Positions 55,315 to 64,000 are shown, numbered from the stretch's first letter. The stretch is 64,000 bases of DNA from Tateyamaria omphalii (GCF_019802125.1 NZ_JAHVHT010000003.1:1-64000), one strand, 5' to 3'. Numbers and translations: made by a program. The notes: generated by a model from the letters alone, not told the origin.

Positions 55315-56025
55315 ATGTTGCGTTACATTCTGCCCTGCCTGATGCTCGCCAGCCCTGCTGCCGCGAATGAAGAGCGCGAAGCCTTTGTTGAGGCGAACCT
55401 CTTGGGCATTTTCTACCACGAACTGGGCCACGCCCTGATCGACATCCTCGCCCTGCCGGTCTTTGGTCAGGAAGAGGACGCCGCCGACGTCGCCTCGGTC
55501 CTGCTGATCGATGGCTTCTACGAAGAAGAGGCGGCCCAAGCGCTCGCCTATGACACCGCGTTCGGCTTTCTGGCAGAGGCCGACTTTGCGGGCGACGTAA
55601 CATACTGGGACACGCACGGCCCGGACGAACAACGCTTCTACAACACGGTTTGCCTGTTCTACGGGGCCAACCCCGATGCACGCGAGGGTTTCGCCATCGA
55701 CCTCGGCCTGCCCGAAGAGCGAGCGGAAACCTGTCCCGAAGAGTTCCAGCTCGCGCTCGACAGTTGGGGCCCTGCCTTTGACGAGATCACGGGTCGTGGC
55801 GACTCCATCCTCTTTGCCGATGGGGGACACAAACTGCTGACAACCGACGTGATGGCTGCGGAAGTCGCTGCGCTGAATGAGGATTTCGATCTACCGACGC
55901 CGCTTATCGTGCGCGTAGAGTCCTGCGGCGAGGCCAACGCATTCTACGACCTCGGCACCACGGAAATCATCATGTGCACCGAGTTCGAAGACCATTTGCG
56001 CGCCCTCTACGACCAGTTCGAGTGA
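55315..56025 (+). CDS. DUF4344 metallopeptidase, secreted
   Basis: A 236-residue protein with a short signal peptide (ILPCLMLASPAAANEE). The zinc motif HELGH (His35, Glu36, His39) lies just after the signal: GIFYHELGHALIDILALPVF. DFDLPTPLIVRVESCGEANA and TTEIIMCTEFED near the end are typical of DUF4344. It is probably a periplasmic zinc peptidase of unknown target. It is 71 bp after mch. Confidence 0.85.
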   Translation: MLRYILPCLMLASPAAANEEREAFVEANLLGIFYHELGHALIDILALPVFGQEEDAADVASVLLIDGFYEEEAAQALAYDTAFGFLAEADFAGDVTYWDTHGPDEQRFYNTVCLFYGANPDAREGFAIDLGLPEERAETCPEEFQLALDSWGPAFDEITGRGDSILFADGGHKLLTTDVMAAEVAALNEDFDLPTPLIVRVESCGEANAFYDLGTTEIIMCTEFEDHLRALYDQFE

Positions 56026-56075
56026 CGGCACATTTGTGAAGTGCGTTTGCGCATGGCGCAGGCTAGGCTTTGCCA

Positions 56076-56735
56076 ATGTGGCGCGGAATTTTCATATCGC
56101 TTTTTATGGGTGTTCCGGCTCAGGCGTGCCAGTTCGCACTGCTGCTGGCGGTGGATGTGTCGGGCTCCGTGGATCGGGACGAATACCGCATCCAGATGGA
56201 TGGTTTGGCCCATGCGCTGCGCGACGGCATCGTCGCGGATGCGCTGGTGGAGCAAGAAGCACATGTCGCACTGGTTCAATGGACGGGCGCCACGCGCCAG
56301 AAACAGACGATCCCTTGGACCCGCATCGCATCCTATGGTGACGTGCTTGCCCTCGCCGAAGAGATCGAAAACGATCCCCGGATCTGGCGCAATTACTCGA
56401 CGGCCATAGGCGAAGCACTCGCCGTCTCGCGCAAGGCATTCGCAACTGTCGCGCACTGCACCCGCAAGGTCGTCGACGTGTCGGGCGATGGTGTGTCGAA
56501 CGAAGGTCTGGAACCGGCGGGGCAACGCGGCCCTCTGAACGAGGCCGGCATCACCGTAAACGCCATCGCGATTGAAACGGATGACACCGACCTGACGGCC
56601 TATTTTTTCGAAAATGTGATCACCGGGCCCGGCGCCTTCGTGGTCACAGCGCAGGGATTCGAGGACTATCCCGAACAAATCAAGCGCAAGTTGCAGCGCG
56701 AGACGATCCGGCAGGTGACTTATTATGCAGAGTGA
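56076..56735 (+). CDS. DUF1194 protein with VWA-like domain
   Basis: A protein of about 219 residues. After a short hydrophobic start (MWRGIFISLFMGVPAQA), LLLAVDVSGSVDRDEYRIQM carries the MIDAS pattern (Asp27, Ser29, Ser31), and KVVDVSGDGVSNEG follows. It fits DUF1194, VWA-like secreted proteins. The open frame could begin at TTG 56070 (two residues more), but ATG 56076 is preferred. It ends 8 bp before the sdh regulatory element. Confidence 0.85.
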   Translation: MWRGIFISLFMGVPAQACQFALLLAVDVSGSVDRDEYRIQMDGLAHALRDGIVADALVEQEAHVALVQWTGATRQKQTIPWTRIASYGDVLALAEEIENDPRIWRNYSTAIGEALAVSRKAFATVAHCTRKVVDVSGDGVSNEGLEPAGQRGPLNEAGITVNAIAIETDDTDLTAYFFENVITGPGAFVVTAQGFEDYPEQIKRKLQRETIRQVTYYAE

Positions 56736-56741
56736 GTGCGC

Positions 56742-56773
56742 TTGTGATCACACGTATTTCTGCCGTGATCACA
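56742..56773 (+). promoter_or_regulatory. Double GTGATCAC element upstream of sdhC
   Basis: TTGTGATCACACGT (56742-56755), 9 bp, then GTGATCACA (56765-56773). Palindrome centres are 21 bp apart, about 119 and 140 bp before the sdhC start. Same layout and orientation as upstream of sucC. Confidence 0.75.
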
Positions 56774-56825
56774 TTTGGGCAAAATCCTGCAAATGCGCCA
56801 AAAAACCGCGCCATTTCTAGGGTCG

Positions 56826-56844
56826 ACGCGCGTGACTCGCGCGT
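56826..56844. promoter_or_regulatory. Inverted repeat in the sdhC leader
   Basis: ACGCGCG (56826-56832) and CGCGCGT (56838-56844) with a 5-nt loop, 43 bp before the sdhC start. It may be a leader hairpin. Confidence 0.45.
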
Positions 56845-56886
56845 AAAAAGGAGTATCAAAGGGCAGCCGAGAATAAAGGAAGCAAC

Positions 56887-57270
56887 ATGGCCGACGTCAA
56901 TCGGGGCAATCGCCCGCTCTCGCCACACCTGCAAATCTACCGCCCGCAATGGACATCGATCTCGTCCATCATGGTGCGGATCACCGGCATCGGCTGCCTG
57001 ATCGCCTCGGTCCTCGTCGTAAGCTGGCTGCTGGCGGCAGCAACGTCGGAAGCCGCCTTTGCGGCCATCGACGGACTTCTGCGCAGCATCCTGGGCACGG
57101 TAATCCTGACGCTCGCGATGTGGGGTATCTTCTACCACATGCTGGGCCGCCTGCGGCACGTGCTGTGGGATTTCGGCTATTTTGTGCAGGTCCCCGTATC
57201 CGAAGACATGGCCAAGGGCATGTTCATCGGGGCCACGCTGCTCACCATCTTTGTTCTCGTTGTGGCCTGA
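56887..57270 (+). CDS. sdhC: Succinate dehydrogenase cytochrome b556 subunit
   Basis: A 127-residue membrane anchor with three spans. RPLSPHLQIYRPQWTSISSI is the family start, with Ser27 and Arg31 as likely quinone-site residues. FYHMLGRLRHVLWDFG holds the haem-ligand histidine (His84). It joins SdhD to hold the SdhAB catalytic dimer and pass electrons to ubiquinone. The start MADVNRGNRP follows AAAGGAAGCAAC. The upstream double-palindrome element probably regulates the operon. Confidence 0.95.
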   Translation: MADVNRGNRPLSPHLQIYRPQWTSISSIMVRITGIGCLIASVLVVSWLLAAATSEAAFAAIDGLLRSILGTVILTLAMWGIFYHMLGRLRHVLWDFGYFVQVPVSEDMAKGMFIGATLLTIFVLVVA

Positions 57271-57282
57271 GGAGGGTTCGAC

Positions 57283-57654
57283 ATGCGTTTTATGACAGAC
57301 CGCAAACGCGCCACCGGCCTCGGCTCCGGTCGTGAAGGGACCCACCACCACTGGCAGATGATGGTCAGCTCCATCCTGCTCGTGCCGCTGGTGCCGATCC
57401 TTGTCCTGCTCTTTGCGTCGGCACTGGGCGGCAACCATGCCGAGGTTCTGGCCTTCTTCAGCCGTCCGATCCCGGCCATCCTGATGGCTCTGGCCCTGAT
57501 CGTGATCATCCAGCACCTGATGCGCGAAGCTCACGCGGCGATCGAAGATTACATTCATGGCACTGCAGGAAAGTTGACGCTGATCGCAACCACCGCATTT
57601 GCCTATACCATGATCGCAGCAGGGCTGTTCGCGATCGCGCGCATCGCGCTCTGA
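57283..57654 (+). CDS. sdhD: Succinate dehydrogenase hydrophobic anchor subunit
   Basis: A 123-residue anchor protein with three spans (SSILLVPLVPILVLLFASAL, ILMALALIVIIQHLMREAHA, LIATTAFAYTMIAAGLFAIA). GSGREGTHHHWQMM at the N-terminus and EDYIHG near the quinone site are typical. It starts 12 bp after sdhC. Confidence 0.93.
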   Translation: MRFMTDRKRATGLGSGREGTHHHWQMMVSSILLVPLVPILVLLFASALGGNHAEVLAFFSRPIPAILMALALIVIIQHLMREAHAAIEDYIHGTAGKLTLIATTAFAYTMIAAGLFAIARIAL

Positions 57655-57696
57655 CACTTCCCGGGCGGCAAGGCCCGAACCGAATAGGAGGCCGAC

Positions 57697-59502
57697 ATGG
57701 CTGCATATGATTACGAGACGCATGAATATGACGTCGTGGTCGTTGGCGCGGGTGGCGCCGGGCTGCGGGCGACATTGGGTATGGCGGAACAAGGGCTGCG
57801 CACCGCGTGCGTAACCAAGGTGTTCCCGACCCGCTCGCACACGGTGGCGGCACAGGGCGGCATTGCAGCGTCGCTGTCCAACATGGGGCCCGACAACTGG
57901 CAGTGGCACATGTACGACACGGTCAAGGGCTCCGACTGGCTGGGTGATACCGATGCCATGGAATACCTCGCCCGCGAAGCGCCCAAAGCCGTTTACGAGC
58001 TTGAACACTACGGCGTGCCCTTCTCGCGCACGGAAGAGGGCAAGATCTACCAGCGCCCCTTCGGCGGTCACACCACCGAATTTGGCGAAGGCCCCCCTGT
58101 GCAGCGCACCTGCGCCGCCGCCGACCGGACCGGCCACGCGATCCTGCACACGCTCTATGGCCAGTCGCTGAAGAACAACGCCGAATTCTACATCGAATAC
58201 TTCGCCGTCGACCTGATCATGTCCGAAGACGGCGTGTGCCAGGGTGTGCTGTGCTGGAAACTCGATGACGGCACAATGCACCTGTTTGCGGCCAAGATGG
58301 TTGTGCTGGCGACCGGCGGCTATGGCCGCGCCTACTTCTCGGCCACATCGGCCCACACCTGCACCGGCGACGGCGGCGGCATGACGGCCCGCGCCGGTCT
58401 GCCCCTGCAGGACATGGAGTTCGTACAGTTCCACCCGACCGGCATTTACGGCTCGGGCTGCCTGATCACCGAAGGCGCGCGGGGCGAGGGCGGCTACCTC
58501 ACCAACTCAGAAGGTGAGCGGTTCATGGAACGCTACGCGCCGACCTACAAGGACCTCGCGTCCCGTGACGTGGTCAGCCGCTGTATGACCATGGAAATCC
58601 GCGAAGGCCGCGGCGTGGGCGCCGATGGCGACCACATCCACCTGCACCTCAACCACTTGCCGCCAGAAACACTGGCCGAACGCCTGCCGGGCATCAGCGA
58701 GTCGGCACGCATCTTTGCAGGCGTCGACCTGACCAAAGAACCGATCCCGGTCCTGCCCACCGTCCACTACAACATGGGTGGCATACCCACGAACTACTGG
58801 GGTGAGGTGCTGGCACCGACCAAGGACAACCCCGACAACGTCTCGCCCGGCCTGATGGCCGTGGGTGAAGCGGGCTGCGCCTCGGTCCACGGTGCGAACC
58901 GTCTTGGCTCCAACTCGCTGATCGACCTCGTGGTCTTCGGCCGCGCCGCCGCCATCCGCGCCAAGGATGTGGTGGACGCGGCAGCCCCCGTGCCGACGCC
59001 CAACAAACGCTCGGTCGAGGCTGCGTTCAGCCGCTTCGATGGCCTGCGTTATGCCAAGGGCCATGTGCCCACGGCGGAACTGCGTCTGGAAATGCAGCGC
59101 ACCATGCAGCAGGACGCCGCCGTCTTCCGCACCGACAAGACGCTGGCCGAGGGCGAAGAGAAGATGAAGGCCGTGGCCGAAAAGCAGAGCGATCTGCAGG
59201 TCACCGACACGTCGCTCGTCTGGAACTCCGACCTGATGGAAACGCTGGAGTTGACGAACCTCATGCCCAACGCGGTCGCCACGATCACGGCCGCCGCCGC
59301 GCGCAAAGAAAGCCGCGGCGCCCACGCGCACGAGGACTATCCGGATCGCGATGATGAGAACTGGCGCAAGCACAGCCTCGTCTGGTTCAAGGGCAACGCA
59401 GCCAGCCTTGGCTATCGCGGCGTGCACCTGCAACCGCTGACCAGCCACAACGATGGCGGCATCGACCTCAAGAAAATCGCGCCCAAGGCGCGGGTCTACT
59501 AA
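57697..59502 (+). CDS. sdhA: Succinate dehydrogenase flavoprotein subunit
   Basis: A 601-residue flavoprotein of standard length. FAD motif [16 protein letters not shown] starts at residue 14; the covalent FAD histidine is His48 in [23 protein letters not shown]-like text near the substrate site reads [16 protein letters not shown]; the C-terminal [18 protein letters not shown] is conserved. AGGAGG precedes the ATG. The iron-sulfur gene sdhB does not follow at once; three other genes lie between. Confidence 0.97.
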   Translation: MAAYDYETHEYDVVVVGAGGAGLRATLGMAEQGLRTACVTKVFPTRSHTVAAQGGIAASLSNMGPDNWQWHMYDTVKGSDWLGDTDAMEYLAREAPKAVYELEHYGVPFSRTEEGKIYQRPFGGHTTEFGEGPPVQRTCAAADRTGHAILHTLYGQSLKNNAEFYIEYFAVDLIMSEDGVCQGVLCWKLDDGTMHLFAAKMVVLATGGYGRAYFSATSAHTCTGDGGGMTARAGLPLQDMEFVQFHPTGIYGSGCLITEGARGEGGYLTNSEGERFMERYAPTYKDLASRDVVSRCMTMEIREGRGVGADGDHIHLHLNHLPPETLAERLPGISESARIFAGVDLTKEPIPVLPTVHYNMGGIPTNYWGEVLAPTKDNPDNVSPGLMAVGEAGCASVHGANRLGSNSLIDLVVFGRAAAIRAKDVVDAAAPVPTPNKRSVEAAFSRFDGLRYAKGHVPTAELRLEMQRTMQQDAAVFRTDKTLAEGEEKMKAVAEKQSDLQVTDTSLVWNSDLMETLELTNLMPNAVATITAAAARKESRGAHAHEDYPDRDDENWRKHSLVWFKGNAASLGYRGVHLQPLTSHNDGGIDLKKIAPKARVY

Positions 59503-59508
59503 ACCCGC

Positions 59509-60339
59509 ATGTCCCAAGCGCTGCGCACCAAAGAGAACGTGGCATTTGCCCCCGGGCAGGTGCTGCGCGTCTATGGAATGCGGCGCTCGGGCAATCATGC
59601 GCTGATCAACTGGATCATGCGCAACGCCCCCAACGGTCATGGCGTGTTTCTGAACGACTGCCGCCCCAAAACCGATCCGGTGGTGTCGTGCAGTGGTGTT
59701 TCCGTGTTTGAAGACGGCGTTGACGTCGACATGCAGGTGGGACGCCAACAAAAGCTGCAACGGGCGGGCGCCTTGCCGTTCACCGTCGTCTCCTACGAAG
59801 ACAGGGTGCCGCCCACGGCGCCCAAGCCGCTATATGCTGCACCAGAAACGCTGATCATCATCTACCGCAGCTTCCTGCACTGGACCGCATCGCTCCTGCG
59901 CAAGGTCCAGGGCAACGAGGGCTACGGCCCGCTGGACCGCAACCGGATCATGGGCCGCGCCCTCGGCACCTATTCCGAGATGCTGACCCGTGTGCAGGAG
60001 GATGACGTCGTGCCCCTTTGCTACGACGACTGGACCGCCGACGCGCACTACCGGGAAGAGGCCCTGTCCCGCCTGAAGCTGCCCGGCCGTGACCTGTCTC
60101 TGGGCACCGTCCAACGCTATGGCGGCGGATCGTCCTTTCAGGATGCAACCGCAGCTTCGGACCTCACAACAGACAAGCGCAGCGCACAGATGGCCGATGA
60201 TCACGAATACCAGATGCTGCTCTGGACCGCTGCACGGGACGAAGGGTTCATGACCAAACTGACCAAAGTGTTTCCCGCCGATGCAAACCGGCTCGACACC
60301 TTGCGCAGCACGGCGAGTGCACAGGTGGTGCTGCCATGA
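59509..60339 (+). CDS. Sulfotransferase-like P-loop protein
   Basis: A 276-residue protein. VYGMRRSGNHALINWIMRNA near residue 21 looks like the PAPS 5'-phosphosulfate loop of sulfotransferases, with LIIIYRSFLHWTASLLRKVQ as the second, 3'-phosphate-site region. No signal peptide is seen. It might sulfate a sugar or lipid, or be a kinase-like P-loop protein. It starts 6 bp after sdhA and overlaps the next gene by 4 bp, so it is part of the sdh transcript. Confidence 0.7.
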   Translation: MSQALRTKENVAFAPGQVLRVYGMRRSGNHALINWIMRNAPNGHGVFLNDCRPKTDPVVSCSGVSVFEDGVDVDMQVGRQQKLQRAGALPFTVVSYEDRVPPTAPKPLYAAPETLIIIYRSFLHWTASLLRKVQGNEGYGPLDRNRIMGRALGTYSEMLTRVQEDDVVPLCYDDWTADAHYREEALSRLKLPGRDLSLGTVQRYGGGSSFQDATAASDLTTDKRSAQMADDHEYQMLLWTAARDEGFMTKLTKVFPADANRLDTLRSTASAQVVLP

Positions 60340-60665
60340 TCCGCGCCACAGCCCTCATCGCCGCGCTCACCCTCACCGCCTGCGCCGAAACCACGCAAGC
60401 CGTCGACAACGTCGCCCGCCGCAGTGCCAAGGCGGCGGTGGCCGAAACCCTCGTCACCCGCTTCCCGGCCGTGCCGCAACAGGCCGTGACCCCCTTCACC
60501 GACTGCGTGATCGACAATGCTTCGGCCCGCGAGATCGGGGAATTTGCCAAGGACGCCGTGATCGGCGTTTCAGAAACAACAGTCGCTTTGGTGCGCTCCG
60601 TCCTTGAGCGGCAAGAGACAGTGCAATGCTTGCTCGCACAGGGCTTAAGAAATGTTCCAACATGA
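60336..60665 (+). CDS. Small lipoprotein in the sdh operon
   Basis: A 109-residue lipoprotein (signal IAALTLTAC, Cys16). The mature part is Ala-rich and helical, with two further Cys (FTDCVIDNA, VQCLLAQG). It is coupled to the sulfotransferase-like gene by an ATGA overlap. No function is known; similar small lipoproteins occur in sdh operons of related bacteria, though I cannot confirm this here. Confidence 0.65.
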   Translation: MIRATALIAALTLTACAETTQAVDNVARRSAKAAVAETLVTRFPAVPQQAVTPFTDCVIDNASAREIGEFAKDAVIGVSETTVALVRSVLERQETVQCLLAQGLRNVPT

Positions 60666-60765
60666 GATGCTATTCAGAAACGCCAAAGAGACAGGTTGCC
60701 GATCTGTCGGCACCGCTGATGCGCAATCCCACGGACGCGGCCACGTAATAGGAACGAAAGACCGA

Positions 60766-61212
60766 ATGAAAAACCTACTCTCGCTGATCATCTTTGCACT
60801 GACCTTTTTGTCTGCCAACGGCGCTGCCGCGAACGAAAACGCTGGTCCGACCCAAACATGCATTGCGCAGACCGGCGCGCCCGGTACGTATCTTTTGGCC
60901 GCAGATGCCCGCGGGCTTCCACGTGTTACGCCCGGACAGGGTGCAACAGCAGCAGGCGCCCGCAACGTGAACGATTGTTTGGCCGATGTGTTTCAAATCC
61001 AATATGGTGCGCGGCAAAGGGCGGTTGCGACGACATCGGGCCAAAGCGGCTTTGCATCGAACCGCGGAGACAGATGCGCGCGTATCCTCAACCGAAGTGC
61101 GGCCACAGCAGGGACATATGCATTCGGCGCTGCTCTGGCCGCTGGCGCTGTTGGCGCAGCAGCGCAGGCCAGCGTGTATCAGCGCAACCTGAACCGATGT
61201 CTTTCCCGATAG
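60766..61212 (+). CDS. Secreted protein, hypothetical, in the sdh operon
   Basis: A 148-residue protein starting MKNLLSLIIFALTFLSANGA, a clear signal peptide. The mature part has four Cys and an Ala/Gly-rich segment (TYAFGAALAAGAVGAAAQ). AGGAACGAAAGACCG sets the start at 60766; the frame is open back to 60652, overlapping the previous gene. Function unknown. It ends 145 bp before sdhB. Confidence 0.6.
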   Translation: MKNLLSLIIFALTFLSANGAAANENAGPTQTCIAQTGAPGTYLLAADARGLPRVTPGQGATAAGARNVNDCLADVFQIQYGARQRAVATTSGQSGFASNRGDRCARILNRSAATAGTYAFGAALAAGAVGAAAQASVYQRNLNRCLSR

Positions 61213-61357
61213 CTCTGGGCGAGATGAGATGTTCAGCGGCACGAGTATGAACAGGGACACGTTGATGGCCCAGAACGACACGGGCGCAAGCCCGAAACGG
61301 AATGTAGATACCGCAACGCGGACAGCGTCGCGGTCTCGCAAATAGAAGGAACTGACC

Positions 61358-62137
61358 ATGGTCCAACTGACGCTTCCGAAGAACTCCCGCATGATGACGG
61401 GCAAGACATGGCCCAAGCCCGAGGGCGCAACCAATCTGCGCAAGTTCAGCATCTACCGCTGGAACCCCGATGACGGCAAAAACCCGCAGGTCGACACCTA
61501 TTTCGTCGATCTCGACGATTGCGGCCCGATGATCCTGGACGCGCTGATCTACATCAAGAACAAGATTGACCCGACGCTCACCTTCCGCCGCTCCTGCCGC
61601 GAGGGGATCTGTGGCTCCTGCGCCATGAACATCGATGGCATCAACACGCTCGCCTGCATCTACGGCATGGACGAGGTGAAGGGCGACGTCAAAATCTATC
61701 CCCTGCCGCACATGCCGGTGGTCAAGGACCTGATCCCAGACCTCACCCACTTCTACGCCCAACACGCCAGCATCATGCCGTGGCTGGAAACCAAGACAAA
61801 CCGCCCTGCCAAGGAGTGGAAGCAGAGCATTGAGGACCGCAAGAAGCTCGACGGCCTCTATGAATGCGTCATGTGCGCCTCCTGCTCCACGGCCTGCCCA
61901 AGCTACTGGTGGAACGGCGACCGCTACTTGGGGCCAGCGGCACTCCTGCACGCTTACCGCTGGATCATCGACAGCCGGGACGAGGCGACAGGCGAACGGC
62001 TCGACGATCTCGAGGATCCGTTCAAGCTCTACCGCTGTCACACGATCATGAACTGCGCCAAGACATGCCCCAAGGGCCTGAACCCGGCCGAGGCAATTGC
62101 CAACATCAAGAAGATGATGGTCGAACGCACCGTCTGA
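61358..62137 (+). CDS. sdhB: Succinate dehydrogenase iron-sulfur subunit
   Basis: A 259-residue subunit with three clusters: [2Fe-2S] from Cys80, Cys85, Cys88 and Cys100 ([14 protein letters not shown]), and [4Fe-4S]/[3Fe-4S] from Cys170, 173, 176, 180 ([13 protein letters not shown]) and Cys227, 233, 237 ([14 protein letters not shown]). It carries electrons from FAD to the quinone. AGAAGGAACTGACC precedes the ATG at 61358. The 145-bp leader before it lacks any supported gene. Confidence 0.97.
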   Translation: MVQLTLPKNSRMMTGKTWPKPEGATNLRKFSIYRWNPDDGKNPQVDTYFVDLDDCGPMILDALIYIKNKIDPTLTFRRSCREGICGSCAMNIDGINTLACIYGMDEVKGDVKIYPLPHMPVVKDLIPDLTHFYAQHASIMPWLETKTNRPAKEWKQSIEDRKKLDGLYECVMCASCSTACPSYWWNGDRYLGPAALLHAYRWIIDSRDEATGERLDDLEDPFKLYRCHTIMNCAKTCPKGLNPAEAIANIKKMMVERTV

Positions 62138-62198
62138 TCCGACTTGCACGCTTCCCGGCCTGACGGCACAGTGCCGAAACGACGACCGGGAGGGGGCC

Positions 62199-62915
62199 TT
62201 GGCTGACATTGAATTTCTCTGCCCGCCAGACCTGGCGGGCAAGATCCCAGAACCCGCGCCGGCCTCAAGGTTCCTGCCGGACTGGTTCCGCAATCTCGAC
62301 CGTGAAATGGGGATGAAGGACGCCCATGGCCTGCCGGGTTTGACCGTACGCGCCTGTCTGCCCGTGGCGGACGTCATGGCGCAGGGCTGGATCATCCCGA
62401 CACCCTACGACATCTGGACCTCTGCCGATCCGGCGACGGGTGCCATCCAATTCCACTGGGATGCTTCGGCGGCCTTTGCGCCGATAGACATGCACCACCC
62501 CGGTCAGATCGGCGCCCCGAACCCGCCCTTTGAAAACGCGATGCCGCTCAAGCTGCTGAACCCGTGGCGGGTCAAACTGCCTCCGGGTTGGTCGGCCACG
62601 TTTCTGCACCCGGTGAACCACTTCGAACTGCCCTTCATGGCCTTTGCCGGCACAGTGGATTGCGACGCGCTGGATGTGCCTGTGAATGTGCCGTTCTTCT
62701 GGACCGGGCGCAGCCCGGACATCCGTCTGCCCGCGGGATCACCCATGGTGCAGGTCATTCCGTTCGAACGCCGTGCCCAGATGCGCGCTGCCACAGTGCG
62801 CGCCGAAACCGTGGAAGAGGCCGAGGTGCGGGCGCGGGATCTGAACCGCAAACATACCGAAGAATCCGTCTATGCCCGCGAGTGGCGCCGCCGTCACGAC
62901 CGAACGCCCGGCTGA
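62199..62915 (+). CDS. DUF6065-like protein of unknown function
   Basis: A 238-residue protein read from TTG 62199 just after GGGAGGGGGCC. IPEPAPASRFLPDWFRNLDR and NPWRVKLPPGWSATFLHPVN are the segments most like DUF6065; the match is by eye. A helical Arg/Glu-rich end follows. No signal peptide or membrane span. Other starts inside the frame are not better. Function unknown. Confidence 0.6.
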   Translation: MADIEFLCPPDLAGKIPEPAPASRFLPDWFRNLDREMGMKDAHGLPGLTVRACLPVADVMAQGWIIPTPYDIWTSADPATGAIQFHWDASAAFAPIDMHHPGQIGAPNPPFENAMPLKLLNPWRVKLPPGWSATFLHPVNHFELPFMAFAGTVDCDALDVPVNVPFFWTGRSPDIRLPAGSPMVQVIPFERRAQMRAATVRAETVEEAEVRARDLNRKHTEESVYAREWRRRHDRTPG

Positions 62916-62989
62916 CCTGCAACGCTCTTTCATCAGGATCTGGCGGCCCGCATCTTGCGCCCCTGTGCCCGCCCGCTAGGGTGCAGGGC

Positions 62990-63835
62990 ATGACCGATCT
63001 TCCCGACCACGCCGCCGCCCACCGCGCCTTGCCGCCGGTGATCTGCTACCCGCCCGACACCCTTCCGCAACCTGATATGGCGGCCTACGCCTTGGCTCGC
63101 GAGGGCATGACCAAGCTGTCAGAAGTCATTGCACCGCCACGCGAGGCCGCAACATTCGAGATCCCCGCCGGTCACATCTTTCGGATCTCGTCCATCGAAG
63201 GGCCACAGGTCGGTGACCTGAACCTCTGGAACAGGAACGATCTGAGCGAGCGCTTCTACTCGGGCAAAACCCGCGCCCTGCACGGCACGCATGTGAACAC
63301 AGGCGACCGGCTCTGGACCAGTTTTCCCACCCTGCGCCCGATGGCCACCATCATCCACGATACGCTCGACTGGTACGGGATCGACGACTTCGGCGGTGGC
63401 GTGCATGACGTGATCGGCACGCGGTGTGACCCCTATACAGGCAATCTGCTTCAAGGCGGGCACTACCACCATTGCTGTCACTCCAACCTGACCCGCGCGC
63501 TCGCAGATCACACTGGCCTCTCGTTGCCCGAGGCCGAGCTGCATGTCCACGATGTGCTGAACGTCTTCATGTGCACCGGCTTTACCCGCGACACCGGGCA
63601 ATATTTCATGAAAGCGTCGCCTGTCCGCCCTGGTGATCACATCGACTTTCTGGCCGAGATCGACCTGCTCGGCGCGCTCAGCGCGTGCCCTGGCGGCGAT
63701 TGCGGATCAGAGCACAGCTCCGATGTCGCGCCCTGCCATCCCTTGAAGATCGAGGTGTTCGCCCCAACACCCGGAGCTCTGGAAAATTGGCAAAGCCCCC
63801 CTCCCAACGGCTACGATCGCAGCCACGGCCGGTGA
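62990..63835 (+). CDS. DUF1989 (urea carboxylase-associated-like) protein
   Basis: A 281-residue protein of the DUF1989 family. IPAGHIFRISSIEGPQVGDL and FGGGVHDVIGTRCDPYTGNL are typical, and GHYHHCCHSNLTRAL plus DVLNVFMCTGFT contain Cys/His residues that may bind a metal. Family members lie beside urea carboxylase or aminomethyltransferase-like genes. The ATG at 62990 follows GGGTGCAGGGC; the frame is open upstream, antisense to nothing known. It is alone here, so its role is unclear. Confidence 0.78.
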   Translation: MTDLPDHAAAHRALPPVICYPPDTLPQPDMAAYALAREGMTKLSEVIAPPREAATFEIPAGHIFRISSIEGPQVGDLNLWNRNDLSERFYSGKTRALHGTHVNTGDRLWTSFPTLRPMATIIHDTLDWYGIDDFGGGVHDVIGTRCDPYTGNLLQGGHYHHCCHSNLTRALADHTGLSLPEAELHVHDVLNVFMCTGFTRDTGQYFMKASPVRPGDHIDFLAEIDLLGALSACPGGDCGSEHSSDVAPCHPLKIEVFAPTPGALENWQSPPPNGYDRSHGR

Positions 63836-63865
63836 TGGTACGACTACGGTTTGTTAACCGCTCAA

Positions 63866-63943
63866 GGGTAGGATCCTAACAAATCCCTACCCGACCGTGA
63901 CGGTGGGGGTGCACAGGGGGGTGTACGGATGGTGCACAGGGGG
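63866..63943. repeat. Hairpin and two direct repeats after the DUF1989 gene
   Basis: GGGTAGG (63866-63872) pairs with CCTACCC (63886-63892), a possible terminator stem without a T run. GGTGCACAGGGGG occurs at 63908-63920 and again at 63931-63943, 23 bp apart. The window ends soon after without another gene. Confidence 0.55.
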
Positions 63944-64000
63944 TGACACCCCGTCGCAGCGTTCAACTCCTTGTAATCATGTCGAAAAATATGGACCGGC

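Noticed and set aside
56616-56628. Single GTGATCAC in the DUF1194 gene, and other single copies in coding regions (for example 9244, 63632)
   Set aside because: They lie in coding sequence and lack the second palindrome at 21 bp, so they look like chance matches and not the suc/sdh element.
61213-61357. A 20-30 codon frame (MAQNDTGASPKRN...) between the secreted protein and sdhB
   Set aside because: Too short to support without homology; a poor ribosome site. It may be part of the sdhB leader.

Overview
The window comes from the chromosome of an alphaproteobacterium of the order Rhodobacterales, most likely the Roseobacter group. The grounds are the high GC content, the order tRNA-Trp/secE/nusG/rplKA, the block argH/small lipoprotein/lysA/DUF4175/ftsEX/plsC, the set mdh-suc-odh-lpd plus sdhCDAB, and ethylmalonyl-CoA pathway genes (mesaconyl-CoA hydratase next to a malyl-CoA thioesterase/lyase-type protein with NnrU and DUF1737 genes between them). 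No rRNA, insertion sequence, prophage or CRISPR array was seen. Family assignments rest on reading motifs and lengths, not on database searches.

Layout. 1-10.2 kb: translation and transcription genes (end of tuf, tRNA-Trp, secE, nusG, rplK, rplA). They are spread out by a frameshifted TPR protein, a MaoC-type hydratase/CoA-transferase pair, a two-domain OmpA-like protein and several hairpin-rich spacers. 10.5-18.8 kb (minus strand): nine genes, eight of them joined by 1-4 bp start/stop overlaps. They encode a complete NMT1/THI5-type ABC importer, a cytosine-deaminase-like amidohydrolase, an FAD oxidoreductase, two flavodoxin-fold quinone-reductase paralogues, a 2-oxoglutarate/Fe(II) dioxygenase-like protein and a creatininase-family amidase. 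I do not recognise this set; it looks like an uptake and degradation pathway for a small nitrogenous ring compound. 19-23.1 kb: a CX4R phosphatase-like protein with DUF1272, divergent from a GlxA-type AraC regulator, then an LpxR-like lipid A deacylase and a Hint-domain protein. 23.2-34.8 kb: a TlpA-like thioredoxin, argH, lysA, DUF4175, ftsEX, plsC and an FMN-flavoprotein. 34.8-51.8 kb: mostly minus strand, with lpdA, odhB, sucA, sucD, sucC and mdh, and small secreted, membrane and methyltransferase genes between them. 52.6-55.2 kb: four ethylmalonyl-CoA pathway genes. 56.9-62.1 kb: sdhC, sdhD, sdhA, three inserted genes and sdhB. 62.2-63.8 kb: two less well understood proteins.

How the genes fit together. 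The second half is a central-carbon region: the 2-oxoglutarate dehydrogenase complex, succinyl-CoA synthetase, succinate dehydrogenase and malate dehydrogenase form a continuous TCA segment, and Mch with the Mcl-type protein feeds C2/C3 carbon into it through methylmalyl-CoA and malate. The hydratase/transferase pair at 2.1-4.2 kb could act on mesaconate- or itaconate-type CoA esters and so connect to Mch. The strongest regulatory signal is a 32-bp composite element of two GTGATCAC palindromes 21 bp apart. It occurs in the same orientation and at almost the same distance upstream of both sucC and sdhC, which suggests one regulator for both TCA operons.
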